Shown here: in pieces, positions 7,815 through 20,267 of the stretch
Layout: each line of letters begins with the position of its first letter
Numbering within the stretch: the stretch's first letter is position 1
Assembly: GCF_900116805.1 (NCBI RefSeq)
Contig: NZ_FPBV01000005.1
Location: 124,001-188,000 of the forward strand
Direction of reading: 5' to 3'
Origin: Paenalicyclobacillus macrosporangiidus
Lineage (GTDB): Bacteria; Bacillota; Bacilli; Alicyclobacillales; Alicyclobacillaceae
Length of the DNA stretch: 64,000 bases
The notes under the pieces: model-generated
Told to the model about the DNA's origin: nothing
Seen by the model: only the letters and a program-made list of their open reading frames with translations
Database searches by the model: none
Position numbers and translations under genes: made by a program

Positions 7815-8978
7815 TCACTGGTAGGAATAGTTTGCCCGGGTTCGGTCTCGATTTGCGAGTTCCATCAGATTCTCCGCAATCCGCTCGGCCGCGTACAGTT
7901 GGCGCACGCCGAGGGCGCGCTCCTTCATGCGGGCGCGCTTTTCCGGGTGGGCAATCAGGAGATCGTACAGGTGATCGAAGATCTCCCGCCGTTGGCGCGC
8001 CAGGACTGCCACCCCGGAGCGGACGAGGAATTTTGCGTTCTGCACCTCCTGGCCGGGGATCGGGCGGTACAACAGCATCGGCAGTTGCAGGGCCAACGCC
8101 TCCGAGATGGTCAACCCTCCCGCCTTGGTGAGCATCAGGTCGGCGACCGCCATCAGCTCCCAGATCTCCTGCACGAAACCGTACACCTGGACCGGGTTCA
8201 TGGCTTCGGGGAGCAATTCCTCCAGGCTCGTCTTCAGCCGCCGGTTGCGGCCGGTGACGATGATCACCTGGATCCGGTGGTGCCACTGGAACAGTTGCTC
8301 GCATACGTGGTACAGATCTCCCATCACGCCGTAGGCGCCGCCCATGATGAGCAGGACCGGAATGTCCGGGGAGAGCCCGTATTTCTCGCGGAGCGCCGCG
8401 CGATCGAACGTCTGGCGGAACGCCGGGCGGATGGGGATGCCTGTCACCAGCACCGATTCGCTCGGGATCCCGCGAGCCAGCAGGCCTCGGCGCACGTGCT
8501 CCGAACCGACGTAGTACATGTCGGTGAGCGGATGGATCCACTGGCTGTGGATGGCGTGATCGGTGATGGCGATGGCCGTCGGCACCGACGTGCGGCCCTT
8601 TTGCTTCAGATGCGAGACGACGCCGGCGGGCGTCGGAAACGTCGAGAGCACCACGTCCGGCCGGAAGGCATTCAGGGTCGCCTCCATCTCGTCCAGCCCC
8701 AGGGAGTTGAGTTGGCGCTGCAGGCGCGAGGAGGGCGGAATCTGGCTGGTGCCTTTGTAGAACCACCCGTACAGGGCAGGGGCGAAGCGAACGCTTTTCA
8801 GGTAGCAATACCGGACCACCGAGTCGAGCACCGGATGGATGGACTTGATGTAGTCGACCACCTTGACTTCGGTCTCCGGGCTGAGCTCGGCCAGAGCGTC
8901 CCGTACGGCGTACGCGGCTTGCTGGTGACCCTCGCCGTATGTCGCCGAAAGGATGAGCAATCGCTGAAACCGGGACAC
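7815..8978 (-). CDS. ugtP: Processive diacylglycerol glucosyltransferase, MGDG-synthase type (UgtP-like)
   Basis: A 387-residue family-28 glycosyltransferase of the MGDG synthase/UgtP type, which adds glucose from UDP-glucose to diacylglycerol to make membrane glycolipid. It starts with LILSATYGEGHQQAA, the N-terminal MGDG_synth motif with its GxGH loop. The C-terminal nucleotide-sugar site reads ADLMLTKAGGLTISEALA followed by PIPGQEVQN. The GTG start at 8978 is preceded by AAAGGGGTG at proper spacing. It is co-directional with the MFS gene and has its own extended -10 promoter facing away from upp. Confidence 0.88.
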   Translation of the reverse strand: MSRFQRLLILSATYGEGHQQAAYAVRDALAELSPETEVKVVDYIKSIHPVLDSVVRYCYLKSVRFAPALYGWFYKGTSQIPPSSRLQRQLNSLGLDEMEATLNAFRPDVVLSTFPTPAGVVSHLKQKGRTSVPTAIAITDHAIHSQWIHPLTDMYYVGSEHVRRGLLARGIPSESVLVTGIPIRPAFRQTFDRAALREKYGLSPDIPVLLIMGGAYGVMGDLYHVCEQLFQWHHRIQVIIVTGRNRRLKTSLEELLPEAMNPVQVYGFVQEIWELMAVADLMLTKAGGLTISEALALQLPMLLYRPIPGQEVQNAKFLVRSGVAVLARQRREIFDHLYDLLIAHPEKRARMKERALGVRQLYAAERIAENLMELANRDRTRANYSYQ

Positions 8979-9121
8979 ACTGGAGCACCCCTTTCGTGGG
9001 AATCCAAGTCATCGCCCGGATGGACCCGCGCAGGCCCACCGGCGTACAGGGCCGCACCCGCTCCAATCGAACGTCGACAATCCAAGCGTACATCTTGCGA
9101 TGCGGGGCGGAGAACGTCCAC

Positions 9122-9182
9122 ATTATACCATACTGCCGGGCTGTCCATTCGGGCGGCGGCGCATCGGCGGTTCTGGTATACT
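9122..9182. promoter_or_regulatory. Divergent extended -10 promoters for ugtP (minus) and upp (plus)
   Basis: On the minus strand TGG-TATAAT (the hexamer is 9127-9122) and on the plus strand TGG-TATACT (the hexamer is 9177-9182) are both extended -10 elements with TGN before the hexamer. Neither has a good -35 box at 16-18 bases, which is typical of extended -10 promoters. The two start points would lie about 55 bases apart and point in opposite directions. Confidence 0.55.
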
Positions 9183-9217
9183 AAAGGCACGAATGATGGA
9201 GATAGGAGCGTGACCTT

Positions 9218-9847
9218 GTGGGCCGACTGCACGTCCTGGACCACCCTTTGATTCAGCACAAACTGACCTACATTCGCTCGAAGGAAACCGGCACGAAGGA
9301 GTTTCGCCAGCTCGTGCAGGAGGTCGCGATGTTGATGGCCTACGAGATCACACGCGATCTGCCGCTGACCGACACGACCGTGGAGACGCCCGTGGGCCTC
9401 GCCCACTGCAAGGTGATTGAGGGCAAGACGCTGGCGCTGGTACCGGTGCTGCGGGCGGGGCTCGGGATGGTGGACGGCATCCTCGCGATGATCCCGAACG
9501 CCAAGGTGGGCCACATCGGCCTCTACCGGGACCCGGAGACGCTGCAACCGGTGGAGTATTACTGCAAGCTTCCGCCTAATGTGGAGGAGCGGGATGTCAT
9601 CGTGATTGATCCGATGCTCGCCACGGGCGGCTCTGCGGTGGCGGCCATCGACGCGGTGAAGGAGCGCGGGGCCACCGCCGTCAAGCTGATGTGCCTGGTG
9701 GCGGCGCCGGCCGGGGTGCAGCGCGTGCAATCGGCCCATCCGGATGTGGATATCTATGTCGCCGCCGTCGACGACGGCCTGAACGACCACGGGTACATCG
9801 TTCCCGGGCTCGGCGACGCGGGGGACCGGCTGTTTGGCACGCGCTGA
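9218..9847 (+). CDS. upp: Uracil phosphoribosyltransferase
   Basis: A 209-residue enzyme that makes UMP from uracil and PRPP (pyrimidine salvage). It has the normal family length. The PRPP-binding loop is [12 protein letters not shown], the uracil-binding end is [18 protein letters not shown], and the N-terminal [15 protein letters not shown] is typical. The GTG start at 9218 follows GGAGATAGGAG with some excess spacing. It is followed 22 bases later by a UDP-GlcNAc 2-epimerase gene, an order shared with other Bacilli that places both upstream of the atp operon. Confidence 0.97.
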   Translation: MGRLHVLDHPLIQHKLTYIRSKETGTKEFRQLVQEVAMLMAYEITRDLPLTDTTVETPVGLAHCKVIEGKTLALVPVLRAGLGMVDGILAMIPNAKVGHIGLYRDPETLQPVEYYCKLPPNVEERDVIVIDPMLATGGSAVAAIDAVKERGATAVKLMCLVAAPAGVQRVQSAHPDVDIYVAAVDDGLNDHGYIVPGLGDAGDRLFGTR

Positions 9848-9869
9848 CGGGATGCGAGGAGGTACACAG

Positions 9870-11045
9870 GTGAAGGCTTCGATTCGGGTCATGACCGTCT
9901 TCGGGACGCGGCCGGAGGCGGTGAAGATGGCGCCCTTGGTGAAGGCGCTGGACCGCACCCCCGGGGTCGAGTCCCTGGTGTGCGTCACCGCCCAGCACCG
10001 GGAGATGCTTGATCAAGTGCTGGAGGTGTTCGCCATCCAGCCGGACGAGGATCTCGACATCATGGAGCCGTGCCAGACCCTCGGCACCATCACGCGCAAG
10101 GCGCTGCAGGGCCTGGAGGACGTCATCGAACGGCGGCGCCCGGACATCGTGCTGGTGCACGGGGACACCACCACCACCTTCGCGGCGGCGCTCGCCGCGT
10201 TTTACCACCAGGTCGCCATCGGCCACGTGGAGGCCGGACTGCGCACCTACGACAAGTACAGCCCGTTTCCGGAGGAGATGAACCGCCAGTTGGCGGATGT
10301 GTTGTGCGATTTGTTCTTCGCTCCCACCGAATGGGCGGCCGGCAACCTGCTGCGGGAAGGCAAGCCGGCCGAGCGCATCTTCGTCACCGGCAACACCGTC
10401 GTCGACGCCATGGCGACGACCGTCCGGCGCGAGTACCGCCACGAGGTCCTGGACCAGATCCCACCCGGGGCGCGGATGGTCTACATGACCTCGCATCGGC
10501 GCGAAAACCTCGGCGAGCCGCTGGAGAACATCTGCCGCGCGGCGCGCGAGGTGGTGGACCGGTTCCCGGACGTGCACCTGGTGTACCCGGTGCACCTCAA
10601 CCCGCGCGTGCGCGAGACCGTGTTCCGGGTGCTCGGCGGCCACCCGCGGATCCATCTGATCGATCCCTTGGGCGTCGTGGACAACCACAACTTCATGGCC
10701 CGCGCGACGCTCATCCTCACCGATTCCGGCGGGATCCAGGAGGAGGCGCCCTCCCTCGGCGTGCCGGTGCTGGTCATGCGCGACACGACGGAGCGTCCGG
10801 AGGGCATTGAGGCGGGGACGCTGCGGTTGGTGGGGACCGACCAGCACGCCATCGCCGGCGAGGCAGCGCGCCTGTTGTCCGAGCCGGAGGCCTACGAGGA
10901 CATGGCCCGCCGCAACAATCCGTACGGCGACGGGCGCGCGTCCGAGCGGATCGTGCAGGCGATTCTCCATCATTTCGGCCACGGGCCGCGGCCGCAGCCG
11001 TTCGTGTACCAACCGCTGCGGCAGACGGATGTGAAGCCCTTTTGA
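9870..11045 (+). CDS. mnaA: UDP-N-acetylglucosamine 2-epimerase (non-hydrolysing)
   Basis: A 391-residue enzyme interconverting UDP-GlcNAc and UDP-ManNAc, which supplies wall teichoic acid or other cell-surface polymers. Family motifs are VFGTRPEAVKMAPL at the start, VHGDTTTTFAAALAAF, VGHVEAGLRT (read as GHVEAGLRTYDKYSPFPEEMNR in two pieces), and LTDSGGIQEEAP near the C-terminus. The GTG at 9870 is chosen because GGAGGT lies just upstream; an in-frame ATG further back has no binding site and overlaps upp. It probably forms a short operon with upp. Confidence 0.94.
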   Translation: MKASIRVMTVFGTRPEAVKMAPLVKALDRTPGVESLVCVTAQHREMLDQVLEVFAIQPDEDLDIMEPCQTLGTITRKALQGLEDVIERRRPDIVLVHGDTTTTFAAALAAFYHQVAIGHVEAGLRTYDKYSPFPEEMNRQLADVLCDLFFAPTEWAAGNLLREGKPAERIFVTGNTVVDAMATTVRREYRHEVLDQIPPGARMVYMTSHRRENLGEPLENICRAAREVVDRFPDVHLVYPVHLNPRVRETVFRVLGGHPRIHLIDPLGVVDNHNFMARATLILTDSGGIQEEAPSLGVPVLVMRDTTERPEGIEAGTLRLVGTDQHAIAGEAARLLSEPEAYEDMARRNNPYGDGRASERIVQAILHHFGHGPRPQPFVYQPLRQTDVKPF

Positions 11046-11051
11046 GGCGGC

Positions 11052-11072
11052 GGCCGGGGGCTTTCCCCGGCC
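11052..11072 (+). terminator. GC-rich hairpin after mnaA
   Basis: GGCCGGGG at 11052-11059 pairs perfectly with CCCCGGCC at 11065-11072 over a five-base loop. No T-tract follows, so it may be a weak terminator or a 3'-end stabilising hairpin. Confidence 0.45.
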
Positions 11073-11075
11073 GGG

Positions 11076-11090
11076 TTGAAAGCGCTTTAT
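11076..11090 (+). promoter_or_regulatory. Candidate cre (CcpA catabolite repression) site
   Basis: TTGAAAGCGCTTTAT matches the Bacillus cre consensus WTGNAANCGNWNNCW at 14 of 15 positions and contains the palindrome AAAGCGCTTT. It lies 61 bases before the thiolase start, a position that suits control of that gene by carbon supply. No nearby -10/-35 pair is convincing. Confidence 0.5.
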
Positions 11091-11150
11091 CTCTGGGCCC
11101 GGACGCCCGCTTCGGCGGGGGATCCGGACAGCATGAGAGGAGGAATACCG

Positions 11151-12335
11151 ATGGGCAAAGACGTGGTGTTGGCGGGTGCGGTGCGGACGGCCATCGGCAG
11201 TTTCATGGGCAGCTTGGCGCCGTTGCCGGCGACGCAACTGGGCGCGGTGGTGCTCTCCGCTGCCCTGGAGCGCGCCGGTGTGGAGAAGGAGCAGGTCGAG
11301 GAGGTCATCTTCGGCAACGTGCTGCAGGCGGGGCTGGGCCAGAACCCGGCGCGCCAGGCGGCCATCCGGGCGGGCCTGCCGGACACGGTGCCGTCCATGA
11401 CCATCAACAAGGTGTGCGGATCGGGCTTGAAGGCCGTCATGCTCGCCGCGCAGGCCATCCGGGCGGGGGACAATGATCTCATCGTCGCCGGCGGCATGGA
11501 GAGCATGTCGGGTGCCCCGTACCTGCTGGAGGGGGCGCGCCAGGGGTACCGGATGGGGGATCAGAAGGTCGTCGACAGCATGATCCGCGACGGGCTGTGG
11601 TGCGCGTTCTGCGATGTGCACATGGGCATCACGGCCGAGAACATCGCCGAGCGGCACGGCATCACGCGCGAAGAGCAGGACGAGTTCGCCGCCTGGAGCC
11701 AGCAGAAGGCGGCGGCCGCCATCGCCTCGGGCCGCTTCCGGGACGAGATTGTGCCCGTTCACGTGCCGCAGCGCAAGGGCGATCCGCTGGTCTTCGACAC
11801 GGATGAGTTCCCGCGTGCAGGGACCACGGTTGAAACGCTGGCGAAACTGCGGCCGGCCTTCAAGAAGGACGGCACCGTGACCGCCGGGAACGCCTCCGGC
11901 ATCAATGACGGCGCCGCCGCGGTGGTGGTGGCCAGCGCCGAGCGGGCGGAGGCGTTGGGCATTCGGCCGATGGCGCGGATCGTCAGCTACGCCAGTGCCG
12001 GATTGGACCCGGCGGTGATGGGCCTGGGGCCGATTGACGCGACCCGCAAGGCGCTGGAGAAAGCCGGGCTCACCGTCGGCGACCTGGATCTCATCGAGGC
12101 CAACGAGGCGTTCGCGGCCCAGTCGGTGGCGGTGGCGAAGGCGCTCGGGTTCCCGTGCGAGAAGGTGAACGTCAACGGAGGGGCCATCGCGCTCGGGCAT
12201 CCCATCGGGGCGAGCGGCACGCGGATTCTCGTGACGCTCCTTCACGAACTGCAGAAGCGCCAAGGGCGCTACGGGCTGGCCACCCTGTGCATCGGCGGCG
12301 GCCAAGGGGTCGCGATGGTGGTGGAACGGATCTGA
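11151..12335 (+). CDS. atoB: Acetyl-CoA acetyltransferase (thiolase)
   Basis: A 394-residue thiolase that either condenses two acetyl-CoA to acetoacetyl-CoA or runs the reverse thiolysis. The nucleophilic Cys89 lies in [12 protein letters not shown]. The C-terminal His and Cys motifs [14 protein letters not shown] and [11 protein letters not shown] are intact. The ATG at 11151 follows GAGAGGAGGAATACC; the longer frame to 11076 has no binding site. It sits alone between mnaA and the atp operon, with a cre-like site upstream and a hairpin downstream. Whether it works in fatty acid breakdown, polyhydroxyalkanoate or mevalonate-type synthesis cannot be told from the neighbours. Confidence 0.93.
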   Translation: MGKDVVLAGAVRTAIGSFMGSLAPLPATQLGAVVLSAALERAGVEKEQVEEVIFGNVLQAGLGQNPARQAAIRAGLPDTVPSMTINKVCGSGLKAVMLAAQAIRAGDNDLIVAGGMESMSGAPYLLEGARQGYRMGDQKVVDSMIRDGLWCAFCDVHMGITAENIAERHGITREEQDEFAAWSQQKAAAAIASGRFRDEIVPVHVPQRKGDPLVFDTDEFPRAGTTVETLAKLRPAFKKDGTVTAGNASGINDGAAAVVVASAERAEALGIRPMARIVSYASAGLDPAVMGLGPIDATRKALEKAGLTVGDLDLIEANEAFAAQSVAVAKALGFPCEKVNVNGGAIALGHPIGASGTRILVTLLHELQKRQGRYGLATLCIGGGQGVAMVVERI

Positions 12336-12357
12336 CGGTGAGGGGTGTGCGGAGTGG

Positions 12358-12392
12358 ACGGGGCAGGGCGGATGCTACGGCGACCGCCCCGT
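12358..12392 (+). terminator. Terminator-like hairpin after the thiolase gene
   Basis: ACGGGGC (12358-12364) can pair with GCCCCGT (12386-12392); GGGCGG with CCGCCC is an alternative inner stem. TTCCTTCTATAT follows, a weak T-rich run. Confidence 0.45.
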
Positions 12393-12505
12393 TCCTTCTA
12401 TATAATGAATAGCGACACGAATGATTAACAGGTTAAAGTGTAGACCAAATTATGAACGTGGCCCTGAAGGGCAAGCGGCAGAGAGTCCGCGGAGGCTGCC
12501 GTTCA

Positions 12506-12535
12506 TTGACAATAAATTTTCACTTAGGGTACTAT
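12506..12535 (+). promoter_or_regulatory. Sigma-A promoter of the atp operon, with long leader
   Basis: TTGACA (12506-12511, perfect) and TACTAT (12530-12535) are separated by 18 bases. The first gene of the operon starts about 245 bases further on. The leader between them (12536-12784) holds no gene I can support. A second TATAAT at 12401-12406 lacks a usable -35 box. The whole gap 12336-12784 contains only these elements and the hairpin at 12358. Confidence 0.65.
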
Positions 12536-12784
12536 AGGCGAGGGTTGCGGCTTGTCGCCGATCCTGGCCCGTGATGCAGAGCGCTTCTGGCGGCGCGAGA
12601 CGGGCGGTGCGGCAGCCGGGCGATTCGGGCCAGCGCCTTCCGCCGCGGTGTGCGTGGCACAAGGCCGGCCGCAGACACCAGCACCTCATTGGCCAGCCAG
12701 AATCCCTCCAATCTTTCGCCGGGCGGGTGAAGTCGGATAGAAAACAACGATAAGGAGTCCAAGGACTCAGGGGCACAGAGCGCT

Positions 12785-12976
12785 GTGAAAACGTATGCAG
12801 TTCTGTTGTCCCTGATGCTGCAATTGGCGACCTGCACGGTTGTTTTCGGATATCTCGGCCACCTGCTCGCGCAAAAATGGCATCACCCGTTTGTCACGCT
12901 CGTCGGGATCCTCGTGGGCCTCGGCGTCGGCATGTCCGGGTTTGCATTCCTGGCGAATCATCTGCTGAGGAGATGA
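12785..12976 (+). CDS. atpZ: AtpZ/AtpI-family small membrane protein of the ATP synthase operon
   Basis: A 63-residue protein with two membrane helices separated by a short polar turn (LAQKWHHPF), typical of the ATPase_gene1/AtpZ family. Such proteins are encoded at the head of many atp operons and are thought to help with ion supply or rotor assembly together with AtpI. The GTG start follows AAGGAGTCCAAGGACTCAGG. It is the first gene of the operon, three bases before atpI. Confidence 0.8.
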   Translation: MKTYAVLLSLMLQLATCTVVFGYLGHLLAQKWHHPFVTLVGILVGLGVGMSGFAFLANHLLRR

Positions 12977-12979
12977 GCC

Positions 12980-13369
12980 GTGAAAGACGACGTGCAACGT
13001 CTGCAGGCGCGGTTGCGCGCCATCCAATGGGCAGGTCTGGCGATCATGGGGTTCACCGTGATCGCGCGTTTTGTGTTGCCTTGGCACGACGTGACGAACG
13101 GGTTGCTGATTGGAGAAGCGGGCGGCGCGGGGGCGGTCTGGAGCATGATCCGCCAGGGCCACCTGCACGACGGCCGCCAAGGGGCCGCCTTGATGGTGTC
13201 CGGCATCGTCGGCTACTTCATCCGCATGTTGCTGTTGGTTGCCGTCATCGTGATCGCCATCAAGCTTCCGCACGTCCACGTGCTGGCGGCGCTCGTGGGA
13301 TACTTGCTCGGGTTCGCGCTGGTCGTCGCCGGGCTGTACCGCTTCGACTACCGCGCCGGCGGCCGCTGA
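12980..13369 (+). CDS. atpI: ATP synthase protein I
   Basis: A 129-residue protein with four predicted membrane helices, of the ATP-synt_I family that helps assemble the c-ring. Supporting features are its length, the helix pairs (residues about 17-33, 37-50, 70-93 and 98-118), and its place directly between atpZ and atpB. The GTG start at 12980 is preceded by GAGGAGATGAGCC. Sequence conservation of this family is low, so the call rests largely on position and topology. Confidence 0.85.
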   Translation: MKDDVQRLQARLRAIQWAGLAIMGFTVIARFVLPWHDVTNGLLIGEAGGAGAVWSMIRQGHLHDGRQGAALMVSGIVGYFIRMLLLVAVIVIAIKLPHVHVLAALVGYLLGFALVVAGLYRFDYRAGGR

Positions 13370-13409
13370 AACCGGGCGGGGCGATTTCGCAAGGAAAGTA
13401 GGTGAGAAG

Positions 13410-14147
13410 GTGCCAAAACACCCGATGCTGTTCGCCGACCACTGGTACAGAATCGACCTGGTCACGGTGTTCTGGACCCTGGTGGTCGGTGCGCTGGTGG
13501 CGATTGTGCTGGGCGTGGTCGCGCGGCGGCTGGACATGCGCAGCCCGCGGGGCTTGCAGAACGTCATGGAGTGGGCCATCGAGTTCACGCGCAGCATGGC
13601 GCGCGACACGATGCCGTCCGAGCAGGGCGTGAATTTCGTCCTTCCCTTCGCCTTTGTGACGCTCGTGTACCTGTTCGTCGCCAACTGGCTGGGCCTCATC
13701 GTCACCATCGAGTTCGAGCCCGGGCGCGACATCCCCGTGCTGCACATGGCGGAGCACGTCAAGTACTCCCTGAACAACTCGCCCACCGAGAACATGAACA
13801 TGACGCTCGGCCTGGCCATCCTGGTGTGGTTGGTCAGCCACGGCTACGGGCTGCGCCATCCGCTGCGGTGGCTCAAGCAGTACCGCAACCCGATGGCCAT
13901 CATCGACGAAGTGACCAACCCGTTGACGCACGGCATGCGACTGTTCGGCAACATCCTGGCCGGCGAGGTGCTGATTGAAGCCATCCTCAAGATGCCGATG
14001 TTGTTCGGGTGGGTGCCGACCGGGTTGCCACTGCTCATCATCTGGTTGCTCTACAGCATGTTCGTGAGCACCATCCAGGCGTACATCTTCGCCCTGCTGC
14101 TGACGCTCTACATCGGGCACAAGGATTTCAGCGTCGCGCACCACTGA
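13410..14147 (+). CDS. atpB: ATP synthase Fo subunit a
   Basis: A 245-residue membrane subunit forming the proton half-channels next to the c-ring. The key arginine is in NPLTHGMRLFGNILAGEVLIE, and the last helix carries MFVSTIQAYIFALLLTLYI, the conserved STIQAYIF block. The GTG at 13410 follows GGAAAGTAGGTGAGAAG. It has the usual length and position between atpI and atpE. Confidence 0.96.
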   Translation: MPKHPMLFADHWYRIDLVTVFWTLVVGALVAIVLGVVARRLDMRSPRGLQNVMEWAIEFTRSMARDTMPSEQGVNFVLPFAFVTLVYLFVANWLGLIVTIEFEPGRDIPVLHMAEHVKYSLNNSPTENMNMTLGLAILVWLVSHGYGLRHPLRWLKQYRNPMAIIDEVTNPLTHGMRLFGNILAGEVLIEAILKMPMLFGWVPTGLPLLIIWLLYSMFVSTIQAYIFALLLTLYIGHKDFSVAHH

Positions 14148-14277
14148 GCCGGTACCCGCGGCCGCGTGCGCCAAGAGGCGCCCTGAGGGCGCAGGATTGG
14201 GACGGGCCCTCTGTTCGGGAGACCGGTTGGGGCGTGGAATTCACTTCTTTCGAGTTCATGAAGGAGGCTTGTCATTC

Positions 14278-14502
14278 ATGGAACAACAACTGCACCTGAT
14301 TGCTGCTGCGCTGCTGCTCGGATTCGCCACGGTGGGCTCCGGTGTGGGCAACGGCGTGCTGTTCAGCAAGTTCGTCGAAGGCGTCTCCCGTCAGCCGGAA
14401 GCGCGCGGCACCCTGCTCGGCAGCGCCATGATTGGCTTGGCGTTCGTCGAGGCGTTCCCTGCGATTTTGCTCGCCCTCGGTTTGATGACGTTCTTCAGCT
14501 GA
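14278..14502 (+). CDS. atpE: ATP synthase Fo subunit c
   Basis: A 74-residue hairpin of two helices that forms the rotor ring. Helix 1 carries the glycine pattern GSGVGNG, the loop is RQPE (residues 38-41), and the proton-binding carboxylate is Glu58 in FVEAFPAI. Ion-binding residues typical of sodium-dependent rings are not evident, so proton use is inferred. The ATG at 14278 follows GAAGGAGGCTTGTCATTC; the frame upstream belongs to the intergenic region. Confidence 0.96.
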   Translation: MEQQLHLIAAALLLGFATVGSGVGNGVLFSKFVEGVSRQPEARGTLLGSAMIGLAFVEAFPAILLALGLMTFFS

Positions 14503-14536
14503 TGTTCAGCGGACTCAAACGAGGGGGGTGGAGCGA

Positions 14537-15028
14537 GTGTCCATCATCGACCCAGGCACGATGATTGTGTCGTTGCTTGGCTTTCTCATCAGCTTCTGGA
14601 TTGTGAAGAGGGTGGCGTTCCAGCCGCTCGCCAACATGATGGAGCAGCGCCGGAAGCACATCGAGGACCAGATTCAATCCGCGGAGCGGGACCGCGCCGA
14701 GGCGGAGCGGCTGCTGGCCGAACAGCGGCGCCTGCTGGAGCAGACCCGCAACGAGGTGCGCGACATGCTGGATCAGGCGCGTGCGCGCGCGGACGAACAG
14801 GCGCGGCAGATTGTCGAGGAGGCGCGCGCGGAAGCGGATCGCCTCATTGCGGAGGGCCGCCAATTGATAGAACGCGAGCGGGCGGAGGCGCTGGCCGGCG
14901 CCATGCAGACCCTGTCCGAACTGACGGTCGAGCTGACGACCAAGCTCCTGCGCGGCCACGTCACCGAGAGCGCGCATCGTGAGATGGTCTCCGAGGCCGA
15001 GAAGCACCTGGAGGAGCTGGTCTCATGA
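14537..15028 (+). CDS. atpF: ATP synthase Fo subunit b
   Basis: A 163-residue peripheral stalk subunit: one N-terminal membrane helix (about residues 8-28) followed by a long charged coiled coil with heptad spacing. The GTG at 14537 is preferred over the in-frame GTG at 14528 because the GAGGGGGG binding site at 14521-14528 would overlap the earlier start. Its stop overlaps the start of atpH (ATGA), so the two are translationally coupled. Confidence 0.95.
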   Translation: MSIIDPGTMIVSLLGFLISFWIVKRVAFQPLANMMEQRRKHIEDQIQSAERDRAEAERLLAEQRRLLEQTRNEVRDMLDQARARADEQARQIVEEARAEADRLIAEGRQLIERERAEALAGAMQTLSELTVELTTKLLRGHVTESAHREMVSEAEKHLEELVS

Positions 15029-15579
15029 GCACCGTGGTCGCTCGCCGGTATACGCGCGGCCTGTTCTCTTACGCCAGCGAGCACGGGTTGGTTCAGGACG
15101 CCGACCGCGGCTTGAACGCGGTGGCCGAAGCCCTGCGCCAGGCGCCGAAGTTCAAGGCGCTGCTCGAGCATCCGCTCATCTCCCCGGACGAGAAGGTTGC
15201 GATGGTTGAGAAGGTCTTCGGCCAGGCGGTGCACCCGCTGGTCCTCCGTTTCCTGACCTTGCTCATCCGACGCGGCCGCGCGGACCAGGTGTTGGCCGTC
15301 GCGGAGTCGTTCCATGCCCTCGCCGAGGAGGCCGAAGGCCTGCTTTCGGTCGGCGTGGAGACGGCGTTTCCTCTGCAGGAGAGCGAAGTGGCGGAGTTGG
15401 AGAGGCGCCTGGGCGCCGCACTGAACAAGCGTGTGCGCGCCGTGGTGAACGTGAACCAGAACTTGCTCGCCGGGCTGCGGATCCATGTCGGTCACCGGGT
15501 GATTGACGCGTCGCTGGTGGGCGCCGTCGGGCAGTTCGCGCGGGAATTGGCCGAACGCAGCGCGCGGCGGGGCGCCTGA
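15025..15579 (+). CDS. atpH: ATP synthase F1 subunit delta
   Basis: A 184-residue stalk-to-F1 connector (OSCP/delta family). The N-terminal VVARRYTRGLFSYASEHG and C-terminal LLAGLRIHVGHRVIDASLVG are typical signatures; the latter is the conserved region that grips subunit b and the top of alpha. It starts within the stop codon of atpF. Confidence 0.95.
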   Translation: MSTVVARRYTRGLFSYASEHGLVQDADRGLNAVAEALRQAPKFKALLEHPLISPDEKVAMVEKVFGQAVHPLVLRFLTLLIRRGRADQVLAVAESFHALAEEAEGLLSVGVETAFPLQESEVAELERRLGAALNKRVRAVVNVNQNLLAGLRIHVGHRVIDASLVGAVGQFARELAERSARRGA

Positions 15580-17118
<1,539 letters not shown>

Positions 17119-17194
17119 TCCATCCGCCCGGCCCGCGGGCCCCGTCTCCCGACGGGGCGGCGCGGCGGCTTGGCTAGCAAAGGTGGTGAATGCA

Positions 17195-19539
<2,345 letters not shown>

Positions 19540-19547
19540 GGCGGGGC

Positions 19548-19638
19548 GGAGGATTCGCGCCTCAGCGGCGCGCAGATCAGGCGGGGAGGAGACTCGCGCC
19601 TCACTGGCGCTCAAGCCATATTTCGCCGCGAATCCTCC
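19548..19638 (+). repeat. Inverted and direct repeats between atpD and atpC
   Basis: GGAGGATTCGCG (19548-19559) and CGCGAATCCTCC (19627-19638) form a perfect 12-bp inverted repeat. Between them lies an imperfect copy of the left part: GCGGGGcGGAgGATTCGCGCCTCAGCGGCGC-like sequence at 19541-19571 recurs at 19581-19610. The spacer between atpD and atpC (169 bases) is much longer than any other spacer in the F1 genes and is filled by these repeats. Confidence 0.7.
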
Positions 19639-19708
19639 CCCGCACCCGCTGAAACAGGCGTCGGCCGTCGGCCAGCCCGCAGCAGGGGTGGCCAGGAGGT
19701 GAAAGCAT

Positions 19709-20149
19709 TTGAGTAGTGTGCTGTTTGAAGTGGTGACGCCGGAGCGCACCGTGCTGTCCCAGCAGGTCCAGATGGTTTCGGTCCTGACGGGCGGCGGCGA
19801 ACTGGGCATCCTGCCGCGGCACGCACCGCTTGCGGCGACGGTCAAGCCGTGCGTGGTGCGGGTGAAGCTCGAGGAGGGCGAGGACTACGTCCACGTCAGC
19901 GGGGGCTTCCTCGAGGTCCTGCCGGATCGCGTGACCATTCTGGCGAAGGCGGCGGAGACGGCGGAGGACATCGACGTGGAGCGCGCCCAGCGCGCGAAGG
20001 AACGGGCGGAGCAGCGGCTCGCGCAGCGCACCGAGGACATCGACGTCCGCCGGGCTGAGGCCGCCCTGATGCGCGCGCTGCACCGGCTGGAGGTCGTGGA
20101 GCGCTCGGATCGCGCCGGCCGACTCCTCGCCCGCCGGCGGAATTCCTGA
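19709..20149 (+). CDS. atpC: ATP synthase F1 subunit epsilon
   Basis: A 146-residue regulatory subunit: an N-terminal beta sandwich with the signature GELGILPRHAPL (around residues 31-42) followed by two C-terminal helices rich in Arg, Glu and Ala. The C-terminal helices inhibit ATP hydrolysis in related enzymes. The TTG at 19709 follows GGAGGTGAAAGC. It ends the atp operon just before a strong terminator. Confidence 0.94.
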   Translation: MSSVLFEVVTPERTVLSQQVQMVSVLTGGGELGILPRHAPLAATVKPCVVRVKLEEGEDYVHVSGGFLEVLPDRVTILAKAAETAEDIDVERAQRAKERAEQRLAQRTEDIDVRRAEAALMRALHRLEVVERSDRAGRLLARRRNS

Positions 20150-20187
20150 GTCTGAGCGGCCGGGCGGCCCGCACGGATGAGGCGTAC

Positions 20188-20233
20188 GAGGGCGGCATTC
20201 GGACGAGGTCCGGATGCCGCCCTCGATGATTTT
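20188..20233 (+). terminator. Intrinsic terminator of the atp operon
   Basis: A 17-bp stem (20188-20204 with 20208-20224, one T-G wobble) closes over a GAG loop and is followed by GATGATTTT. The stem starts with GAGGGCGGCATTC. Confidence 0.85.
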
Positions 20234-20267
20234 GGGCGGGGGCATGCCGCGGGCGCTTGTGCGGGTA

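Noticed and set aside
4828-9123. Minus-strand open frame of 1431 codons spanning several genes
   Set aside because: It runs through fdhD, the MFS and UgtP genes in other frames and has no recognisable domain; it is a composition effect.
9681-12305. Minus-strand open frame opposite upp, mnaA and thiolase
   Set aside because: All three plus-strand genes are secure and the antisense product is low-complexity.
12401-12406. TATAAT as the main atp promoter
   Set aside because: No -35 box at 16-18 bases; TTGACA-18-TACTAT at 12506-12535 is better.
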